A DNA stretch of 64,000 bases from the NCBI GenBank assembly GCA_047975205.1, contig JBKEDC010000037.1:1-64000 (forward strand), in the 5' to 3' direction. The notes beneath the pieces were generated by a model. It made no database searches. It saw only the letters and a list, made by a program, of their open reading frames with translations, and was not told where the DNA came from. The position numbers were made by a program, and so were the translations under genes. Positions within the stretch are counted from its first letter, which is position 1, and each line of letters starts with the position of its first letter. Shown here piece after piece: positions 29,631 to 35,844 of this stretch. This DNA is from JBKEDC01 sp047975205. Lineage in GTDB: Bacteria; Bacteroidota; Bacteroidia; Bacteroidales; Prolixibacteraceae.

Positions 29631-30302
29631 TTATTTATTACGAACTAATACCTCATCAATCATTCCATACGCTTTGGCTTCCTCAGCAATCATCCAATAA
29701 TCGCGGTCAGAATCATGCTCTACTTCTTCTATTGTTTTACCGGAGTGATGAGCTATAATTTCATATAGTTCTTTCTTTAGTTTAAGAATTTCTCGGGCTG
29801 TAATCTCAATATCAGAAGCTTGTCCTTGTGCTCCTCCCATAGGTTGATGAATCATCACACGTGAATGTTTCAGTGCCGATCGTTTTCCGGCTGTTCCGGC
29901 AGTTAATAGCACTGCTCCCATCGATGCTGCCATACCTGTGCAAATAGTGGCTACATCCGGGTTAATATATTGCATGGTATCGTAAATACCCAATCCGGCA
30001 TACACCGAACCTCCCGGTGTATTGAAATAGATTTGAATATCTTTATTCGGGTCTGCCGATTCCAAGAACAACAACTGTGCTTGAATAATATTGGCGATAT
30101 AATCATCAACCGGTGTTCCTAAAAAGATAATGCGATCCATCATTAAACGAGAAAAAACATCCATAGATGCCACATTTAACTGACGTTCTTCTACAATATA
30201 CGGGGTTAAACTATTTTGAAACTGCGAATCAAAACGATGCATCGTAAGGCTACTGATACCCATGTGCTTCGTGGCGTATTTATGAAACTCTTTTCCGTCC
30301 AT
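29631..30302 (-). CDS. clpP: ATP-dependent Clp protease proteolytic subunit
   Basis: Serine protease tetradecamer. The 223 residues contain the catalytic triad Ser127 (GMAASMG), His152 (MIHQPMGG) and Asp201 (DRDYW), and INTPGGSV-like FNTPGGSVYAG. The N-terminus of about 35 residues is longer than in E. coli, as is usual in Bacteroidetes, and may be a propeptide. In many Bacteroidetes tig precedes clpP; here the upstream neighbour is divergent thiD. Confidence 0.97.
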   Translation of the reverse strand: MDGKEFHKYATKHMGISSLTMHRFDSQFQNSLTPYIVEERQLNVASMDVFSRLMMDRIIFLGTPVDDYIANIIQAQLLFLESADPNKDIQIYFNTPGGSVYAGLGIYDTMQYINPDVATICTGMAASMGAVLLTAGTAGKRSALKHSRVMIHQPMGGAQGQASDIEITAREILKLKKELYEIIAHHSGKTIEEVEHDSDRDYWMIAEEAKAYGMIDEVLVRNK

Positions 30303-30408
30303 TTTATCATTATTTATTTTGAAAGATACAAAGTTAATAAAAATAAGGTAGTCTGGTGTTCATTTTAGCTACACGGCTCACTATCACGGGAAGTTTTACT
30401 TAATTTGC

Positions 30409-30416
30409 TACCTTTG
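30409..30416 (+). promoter_or_regulatory. -7 promoter box of thiD
   Basis: TACCTTTG, a full match to TAnnTTTG, 34 bases before the thiD ATG. The -33 element is weak. No TPP riboswitch was seen in the short leader. Confidence 0.5.
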
Positions 30417-30449
30417 CTCTGCTTTTTATAACGAAGCTTTTATCTCGAT

Positions 30450-31259
30450 ATGAAAAAATATTATACCGTGCTAAGTATTGCCGGTAGCGACCCGAGTGGT
30501 GGTGCCGGTATCCAAGCTGATATTAAAAGTATATCAGCTTGTGGTTGCTTTGCCACTACCGCTATAACTGCTGTAGTTGATGAGAATACACTGGGAGTTT
30601 ACGGCATACATCCCATACCCGTCAATTTTGTTCATGGACAGATAAGGTCCGTATTATCAGATATTGGAGCTGATGCTGTCAAAATAGGTATGTTACACTC
30701 CTCTGAGCTCATCTCGTCCCTTAAAGAAATCTTATTGGATTTTGGCATGAAAAATATTGTAATTGATCCGGTTATGGCAGCAACCTCAGGTGGCAAACTT
30801 CTATTGCCGGGGGCCATCTCTGCTTTAAAAATGGAGCTAATTCCTATTTGTACCATTATCACACCAAATATACCTGAGGCTGAAATACTTAGTGGAGAAA
30901 AAATCACTTCGTTAAATGATATGTGTAAAATCGCTGAACAACTAGCAAAAGAGTACGGTATTTCGGTGCTGTTAAAAGGTGGACATTTAGGAACAGCTAA
31001 AATTACGGATGTGCTATTTAATTACGAAACAAACAAGATGATTACTTTGGAAAGCGACTATATTGACAGCAAAAACAAACATGGCACCGGATGCTCACTT
31101 TCTTCTGCATTAGCTTCCTTTCTTGCTCAAGGGTTAGATTTAGATGCTGCCGTTAAAAGAGCCAAAAATTATATAAACCATGCTATCGAACAAGGTGCTG
31201 AATATCAGATAGGTGAAGGGAATGGTTCTATTCATCATTTCTACAATTATTGGAAATAA
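30450..31259 (+). CDS. thiD: Hydroxymethylpyrimidine (phosphate) kinase ThiD
   Basis: Phosphorylates HMP and HMP-phosphate in thiamine synthesis. The 269 residues start with the ribokinase-family IAGSDPSGGAGIQADIK and carry DPVMAATSGGKLL, VLLKGGH and the C-terminal anion-hole motif KHGTGCSLSSALAS. Monocistronic, divergent from clpP; no other thiamine genes are near. Confidence 0.96.
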   Translation: MKKYYTVLSIAGSDPSGGAGIQADIKSISACGCFATTAITAVVDENTLGVYGIHPIPVNFVHGQIRSVLSDIGADAVKIGMLHSSELISSLKEILLDFGMKNIVIDPVMAATSGGKLLLPGAISALKMELIPICTIITPNIPEAEILSGEKITSLNDMCKIAEQLAKEYGISVLLKGGHLGTAKITDVLFNYETNKMITLESDYIDSKNKHGTGCSLSSALASFLAQGLDLDAAVKRAKNYINHAIEQGAEYQIGEGNGSIHHFYNYWK

Positions 31260-31334
31260 GTAAAATAATGCTCATACAAAAGAAAGTTCAAAACCAATAC
31301 ACCTTTTTTCAGATAGATAAGTAAAGGGCGCTTT

Positions 31335-31766
31335 TCAGAACAGAAGCATCTCTTGTTTTTTATAATCTATCGTAGCTTGATGCTTGAACAATAAATCACT
31401 GCCTAGAAGTCCAGTAATGGAATACGGACAAAATTGTAGATAAATCTGATTTATATGCTCCAAAGAGATTAGTGCCACAGAAATATCTTTAATCTCTAAC
31501 TCGCCAAACCTAAGACTTGGTAAAATACCTAATTTTGTTTCAGCTATCGTATCATTAATACCGGCACTCTTATATTTTTCTAACGGAGGATTTTCTTCCT
31601 TTTCATATAAATCTATCTTAGCAATATCAAACACTGTTTTTGATGCACCTGTATCTACAATCCACCAAGACTTCTCTCCATTGGCCAAAGTGCATGGTGC
31701 AATAATATGATAGTTATTATATTCTAGCTCAATAATTTCCAGCTTTACGCGTTGAATCGGCTTCAT
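31335..31766 (-). CDS. Retropepsin-like aspartic protease
   Basis: A 143-residue protein with the single-domain retropepsin fold: the active-site motif WIVDTGASKTVFD (catalytic Asp at about residue 38) and the C-terminal hydrophobic GLLGSDLL that completes the psi loop. There is no signal peptide, so it is probably cytoplasmic and would act as a dimer. It is the last of a four-gene operon (3 bases after the HAD gene stop) with a GS-like ligase, a kinase and a phosphatase. Its substrate is unknown; it might process one of the partner enzymes, or have lost proteolysis. Confidence 0.75.
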   Translation of the reverse strand: MKPIQRVKLEIIELEYNNYHIIAPCTLANGEKSWWIVDTGASKTVFDIAKIDLYEKEENPPLEKYKSAGINDTIAETKLGILPSLRFGELEIKDISVALISLEHINQIYLQFCPYSITGLLGSDLLFKHQATIDYKKQEMLLF

Positions 31767-31769
31767 AAG

Positions 31770-32627
31770 CTAATCTTCTGTAACCACTGCAGATTCACAA
31801 ATATAATCAGGGATAATCCCGGAACTCTTAATTCGAATCTCTGCCATCTCAGGAATAGTATTCCCTGTTAAAACCAATGCAGTATCTACTCCAAACTTAT
31901 TTCCGCCAATAATATCAGTTTCTAAGGTATCTCCAACCATTAGAATCTCTCTACGGTGCAGTTCCGAATTATCTTCTTTAGCACGTTTGAATGCAAACAT
32001 AAACATTTGAGCATCAGGTTTACCAAAGCGGATAAAATGTTTTCCTGAAACTCGCTCTACCATATCTGCTAATCCTCCAATAGCAATAGATACATCATGC
32101 TTGCTCACCGGATAGTGTTTATCTGTGTTTGCAACAATAACCGGAATATTTCGATTACGTAGCAAATTCAACGCCTTATTCAAATCTTCATCCCAATGAA
32201 AACCTTCATCATCGAGAAAAACCAAAGCGGCTATTTCATCAATATCATTTAAGTCTAAATCTCGAATAGCTTTTGTTTTCAGCCCGGCCTTCTCAATGTA
32301 ATGAGCTGACGACTTCGTTCCAATATAGGCTACTCTACCACCTTGCACTTTTATAGCTAGCCACTCATGTGCTAACATACCCGATGAAATAATTTTATCG
32401 GCTGTGATGCAGTAAATCCCGCGCTTAACATAACTGGCAGCCAATTCTTCAGGACCACGAGAAGAATCATTTGTCACTACATAGTAGTTAATACCATTCG
32501 CATCCAGGAAATCAAACGTTTTTTGAATATCTTCAATCATTCCTTTGTGATTTTTTAGCACCCCGAAGGCGTCAAAAAAAATGGTTTTATATTTGATGGC
32601 CACATCTTGAAACTTAAGAGTATTCAT
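31770..32627 (-). CDS. HAD superfamily class IIA hydrolase
   Basis: A 285-residue HAD phosphatase with a C2A-type cap, similar to the TIGR01459-type group. Motif I is FFDAFGVL with nucleophile Asp19; the usual second acidic residue two positions on is Phe21. Motif II is VVTNDSS (Thr52), motif III Lys203 in FGKPDAQMF, and motif IV MVGDTLETD (Asp233, Asp238). The substrate is unknown. It starts 4 bases after the kinase gene stop and is followed after 3 bases by the protease gene, so it is tightly coupled to the GS-like operon. A kinase and a phosphatase in one operon suggest a phosphorylated intermediate. Confidence 0.85.
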   Translation of the reverse strand: MNTLKFQDVAIKYKTIFFDAFGVLKNHKGMIEDIQKTFDFLDANGINYYVVTNDSSRGPEELAASYVKRGIYCITADKIISSGMLAHEWLAIKVQGGRVAYIGTKSSAHYIEKAGLKTKAIRDLDLNDIDEIAALVFLDDEGFHWDEDLNKALNLLRNRNIPVIVANTDKHYPVSKHDVSIAIGGLADMVERVSGKHFIRFGKPDAQMFMFAFKRAKEDNSELHRREILMVGDTLETDIIGGNKFGVDTALVLTGNTIPEMAEIRIKSSGIIPDYICESAVVTED

Positions 32628-32631
32628 GGGG

Positions 32632-33672
32632 TTATAGTTTTAGAGCTTTAATCAATTTATTAGTATCAAAGTTTGTTTCAATAGTAGGAAAGTAGGTATT
32701 GTATGCCTCTTGCTGTAGTTTTTTCATATACGATTCGCGAAAAAAATATTGACCATCTTTCATAACATAGTTCAATATAAAAAATCGATAGCATTCTTTA
32801 ATCAATCTCACTTCACCCTCACTAAGAGGATATACCTTATGATATTCTTTCAGAAACAAAATAAACCGTTCTTCCATAAGAGGATCTATGAGATAACTAA
32901 ACACCGTGCGATCGCCAATATCTGAGCATACTCGAGCAAAAAAATAAAAATCCATCACACGGCTCGACATGCGAAACCAATCATAATCCCAACGAGAAAA
33001 GAAGTTTCCCTCGCTGGTTACTGAGTAATTTCCGATATTCCAATCAACAAAAACAGGGATAATATCAATTTCCGTAGTATAATTATATTCATCTGTATTT
33101 TTTAGGAAGATATCAATCTGTTTATTCAATATATCAGCATGTTCATTATTTACCACAAAAGAACCATTATCAATGCGTTTACGCAAGTTCATCATATCAG
33201 TGATTACTGTTTTTGATGCCACCGGCAATTGTGGGGCTGCATTGTAACAGGCCTTATGGAATCGAGCTAATTCTCTACCCATTTTCTTAATGTGCCGTTC
33301 TTCTAAACGTTTAGGTGATTGCTGATCAATCTGAATAGGATTATAAAACACCAACCAAGCCGAACGATCGTTATAAAAATAGCGATAGATAAATAAATCA
33401 TTTTTTTTCTCTAATGATTGTGCCAAAAATGATTGATAAGGTTGTTCCAGATTATTAGCTAAGTTATTAATAATAATATGATCTTCTTTAAAATTATCGA
33501 AATTGCCATAATCTGAGAGTTTAGCAAAGACTGGTTGACGCTCATAAAACGAAACCTTAAAAACCGAATTTGTAGATACATTGGCACTCACATTGATAAT
33601 GCGTTTTATTTCATGTCGGTCATCAAATTCTTTCCATGCTTGGCAGATAATTCTTTCTCTGATATCTTCCAT
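32632..33672 (-). CDS. APH/choline-kinase-like phosphotransferase
   Basis: 346 residues with the aminoglycoside phosphotransferase/choline kinase fold. An ATP-site Lys is seen in VFAKLS (Lys51), and the catalytic loop is VFVDWNIGN (Asp210, Asn215), followed by the metal motif WDYDW (Asp229, Asp231) and RVMDFYFF. These are all the expected catalytic residues. The loop lacks the usual His before the catalytic Asp. Its small-molecule substrate (an amino alcohol, sugar or similar) cannot be told. It lies between the GS-like gene (31 bases upstream) and the HAD phosphatase. Confidence 0.8.
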   Translation of the reverse strand: MEDIRERIICQAWKEFDDRHEIKRIINVSANVSTNSVFKVSFYERQPVFAKLSDYGNFDNFKEDHIIINNLANNLEQPYQSFLAQSLEKKNDLFIYRYFYNDRSAWLVFYNPIQIDQQSPKRLEERHIKKMGRELARFHKACYNAAPQLPVASKTVITDMMNLRKRIDNGSFVVNNEHADILNKQIDIFLKNTDEYNYTTEIDIIPVFVDWNIGNYSVTSEGNFFSRWDYDWFRMSSRVMDFYFFARVCSDIGDRTVFSYLIDPLMEERFILFLKEYHKVYPLSEGEVRLIKECYRFFILNYVMKDGQYFFRESYMKKLQQEAYNTYFPTIETNFDTNKLIKALKL

Positions 33673-33703
33673 AGTGTTTTACGTGTGTATATATGTGTGT
33701 TTG

Positions 33704-35056
33704 TTAAATGATCTCAAAATAGCGATTGATTTCCCAATCAGTAACAGACTTCTCGTATTGTTGACATTCCCACAATCGAGTCTGTATAAAATGTTCCACA
33801 AACTTATCTCCTAACAATTGTTTTGGTAGCTCATCGTTTTTCATGGCGATCGTGGCTTCAAGCAGCGTCGTGGGGAGTTTTTTATTCTGACTTGCATAAG
33901 CATTTCCCAGCACTGGAGGCGTATCTAACCTCAATTTGTGTTGAATACCATATAAACCTGAGGCTAAGCTGGCTGCCATAGCCAAATAAGGATTAACATC
34001 AGAACCCGGAACCCTTAATTCCAACCTTGCCGACTTACCGGATCCGGGCAAAACTCGCAAAGCAGTCGTGCGATTATCAAAACCCCAACTGACATTGTTT
34101 GGAGCCCAGTCTCCTCCGTTTAATCGTTTATAACTATTAATGGTTGGAGCATATAGGGGCAACAATACCGGCAAACAATGCAATATACCTGCCATATAGT
34201 GTTCCATAACACTGTTTATGTCCTCCGATGATGCATTACTAAACAAATTTCGATTAGTATTTATATCCCAAAGACTTTGATGCAAGTGCCCACTACAACC
34301 GGGAAGTTTAGCATTCCATTTTGCCATAAAGGAAGCTGTAATCTGATGTTGATGTGCCAACTCCTTCACTGCACTTTTAAAAAGAGTAGCTTTATCGGCA
34401 GCTTTTAGCACCTCATCATACATAATGGCAGCCTCATACACACCCGGACCGGTTTCGGTATGTAATCCTTCAAGGGGTATATTCATTTGATGCAACTGAT
34501 TAAAGATACTATTAAAATAATCTTTATTCTGAATAGGTCGCAAGTGTGAATAACCAAACATACCTGAGCTAATAGGTCGCAAGTCTTTTTTCCTCACTTC
34601 TGCAACACCGGCTTCCAACTGTTGGAAATTAAACCACTCAAACTCTTGCGAAAAAAGTGCTTTAAACCCCATTTCTTTGGCTTGCTGTTCTATGTTTTTC
34701 AGTAGTGTGCGCGAACAACAATGATTCATTTGCTCATCATGCTGTACATCTGCCATAAAGAAAGGAGTGTGGTCATCTGTTGACAAATAACGTAAGCTAC
34801 CAAGATCTAAATGCGCTTTGCAATCCGGATATCCGGTATGCCATCCTGTTGAAGCAACATTATCGTAGCACTGGTCATTGCTGTCCCAACCAAAAATAAC
34901 GTCGCAAACCCCTACTCCATTTTCAATAATATCTTCAAACTTCTCTATTGAAATAACCTTAGATCGCAACACACCATCAATATCGGCAATGGCATATTTT
35001 ACGTAACGATGATTTTTACCCTTTATCTCTTGAAAGATACTCTTTTTGTTACTCAT
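33704..35056 (-). CDS. Glutamine synthetase-like ligase (gamma-glutamyl-amine type)
   Basis: 450 residues of the GS type I fold. ATP and metal ligands are present: Glu138 and Glu140 (QEFEW), Glu201 and Glu208 (HTETGPGVYE), His257 (SGHLHQS), NRT (328-330), and RLELRVP (344-350) before NPYLAMAA. The loop that in true GlnA reads PGYEAP, whose Glu helps bind ammonium, reads GGDWAP here, and the next segment is WGFDNRT, a pattern of the gamma-glutamylpolyamine (PuuA/GlnA3-like) branch. There is no adenylylation site. It probably joins glutamate, or a related acid, to an amine other than ammonia. A purine-rich AGGAG lies 9 bases before the ATG, unusual in this phylum. It heads the four-gene operon. 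Confidence 0.85.
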   Translation of the reverse strand: MSNKKSIFQEIKGKNHRYVKYAIADIDGVLRSKVISIEKFEDIIENGVGVCDVIFGWDSNDQCYDNVASTGWHTGYPDCKAHLDLGSLRYLSTDDHTPFFMADVQHDEQMNHCCSRTLLKNIEQQAKEMGFKALFSQEFEWFNFQQLEAGVAEVRKKDLRPISSGMFGYSHLRPIQNKDYFNSIFNQLHQMNIPLEGLHTETGPGVYEAAIMYDEVLKAADKATLFKSAVKELAHQHQITASFMAKWNAKLPGCSGHLHQSLWDINTNRNLFSNASSEDINSVMEHYMAGILHCLPVLLPLYAPTINSYKRLNGGDWAPNNVSWGFDNRTTALRVLPGSGKSARLELRVPGSDVNPYLAMAASLASGLYGIQHKLRLDTPPVLGNAYASQNKKLPTTLLEATIAMKNDELPKQLLGDKFVEHFIQTRLWECQQYEKSVTDWEINRYFEII

Positions 35057-35079
35057 AAACTTTACTCCTATTATGTAAG

Positions 35080-35087
35080 CGAATATA
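35080..35087 (-). promoter_or_regulatory. Candidate -7 box of GS-like operon
   Basis: The minus strand reads TATATTCG, one mismatch to TAnnTTTG, 23 bases before the GS-like ATG and just after the tRNA terminator. No clear -33 TTG is present, so read-through from the RNA operon is also possible. Confidence 0.3.
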
Positions 35088-35089
35088 AC

Positions 35090-35123
35090 AAAAAAAGCTT
35101 ACCGATTGACATCAGTAAGCTTT
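35090..35123 (-). terminator. Terminator of SRP RNA-tRNA operon
   Basis: Arms 35094-35102 and 35115-35123 are exact 9-base reverse complements. A T run follows on the minus strand (complement of 35090-35096). Confidence 0.85.
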
Positions 35124-35127
35124 ATTG

Positions 35128-35200
35128 AGCGGGAGACGGGATTCAAACCCGCGACCCTTAGCTTGGAAGGCTAATGCTCTATCAGCTGAGCTACTCCCGC
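35128..35200 (-). tRNA. tRNA-Gly (anticodon TCC)
   Basis: 73 bases with acceptor GCGGGAG/CTCCCGC, D arm GTAGCTCAGC, anticodon loop CTTCCAA, T arm GGTTTGAATCC and discriminator T. CCA is not encoded. Last RNA of the cluster, 9 bases after tRNA-Tyr. Confidence 0.97.
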
Positions 35201-35209
35201 AAAATTTAG

Positions 35210-35292
35210 TGGGCAGAGCAGGATTCGAACCTACGAAGACGAAAGTCAGCGGAGTTACAGTCCGCCCCAGTTGGCCACTTTGGTATCTGCCC
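35210..35292 (-). tRNA. tRNA-Tyr (anticodon GTA)
   Basis: 83 bases with acceptor GGGCAGA/TCTGCCC, anticodon loop CTGTAAC, a long variable arm typical of class II bacterial tRNA-Tyr, T loop GTTCGAATCC and discriminator A. It lies 45 bases after tRNA-Thr. Confidence 0.97.
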
Positions 35293-35337
35293 GAAAAAGG
35301 TTAAAGTCTTTTTCTAAATAATCTTATAAAAGAACTG

Positions 35338-35411
35338 AGCCGAATGTCAGATTCGAACTGACGACCCCGAGATTACAAATCACGTGCTCTGGCCAACTGA
35401 GCTAATTCGGC
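35338..35411 (-). tRNA. tRNA-Thr (anticodon TGT)
   Basis: 74 bases with acceptor GCCGAAT/ATTCGGC, D arm TAGCTCAG, anticodon loop TTTGTAA, T loop GTTCGAATC and discriminator T. It begins 15 bases after the SRP RNA 3' end. Confidence 0.97.
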
Positions 35412-35426
35412 ATACCTCAAAAAGGT

Positions 35427-35523
35427 GGGTAAGCTCACTGCATCACACCGCTACGACCTTTTATCCTTGCTGTCTTCCGACCCTGGGGAGATTCAAAGGG
35501 AGCTGGTTGTGCAGCACTTACCC
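35427..35523 (-). ncRNA. ffs: Signal recognition particle RNA (small 4.5S type)
   Basis: About 97 bases. The ends pair (GGGTAAG at the 5' end with CTTACCC at the 3' end). The conserved SRP54/Ffh-binding loop is seen as CAGGGTCGGAAGACAGCAAGG (complement of 35465-35485), the bacterial GGTCCGGAAGGAAGCAGC-type motif with its GGAA tetraloop and asymmetric loop. The 5' end sits at the start expected from a perfect promoter just upstream. It leads a run of three tRNAs with 15 bases to tRNA-Thr, so RNase processing of a joint transcript is likely. An ORF on the other strand here is not coding. Confidence 0.88.
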
Positions 35524-35528
35524 GACGA

Positions 35529-35559
35529 CAAAAGTAGATATTTTCTTATTACCTCCAAA
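35529..35559 (-). promoter_or_regulatory. Promoter of SRP RNA-tRNA operon
   Basis: The minus strand reads TTTG (complement of 35556-35559), 19 bases of spacer, then TACTTTTG (complement of 35529-35536): full consensus. The predicted start coincides with the SRP RNA 5' end at about 35523. Confidence 0.85.
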
Positions 35560-35788
35560 CTTTCTATGCATTATTTTTAACAAAGCCATAGAATAAACAA
35601 ACCAACTATTTATACTACAAATACATAAGACATAAAACTTTTTCGAGCTTTTATCATTCAAAAATCAACACCTACAATCGATACGCTTATTATGCTCATT
35701 TTAAGATAAATTCTTAATACTCATATTTTCCGAATAGGGCATTCAAAGAAAAGCTTACAATTTAAAATTCTAAGTTCATTAGTATCAA
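35560..35788. other. Gene-free AT-rich stretch
   Basis: With the promoter and lon terminator at its two sides, the gene-free run is about 320 bases (35524-35844). No ORF or RNA gene is seen between them. Confidence 0.5.
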
Positions 35789-35821
35789 CAAAAAATAGGC
35801 ATCCGATATCAGACACCTATT
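35789..35821 (-). terminator. Terminator of lon
   Basis: AATAGG (35794-35799) and CCTATT (35816-35821), extended inward by wobble pairs, form a stem. On the minus strand a T run follows. Confidence 0.75.
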
Positions 35822-35844
35822 TTCTATAAATATTGATACATTTA

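Noticed and set aside
30450..31259. A TPP riboswitch for thiD
   Set aside because: The leader is only about 25 bases long, with no thi-box sequence seen.
35384..35596. 70-codon plus-strand ORF
   Set aside because: It lies across tRNA-Thr and the SRP RNA on the opposite strand.
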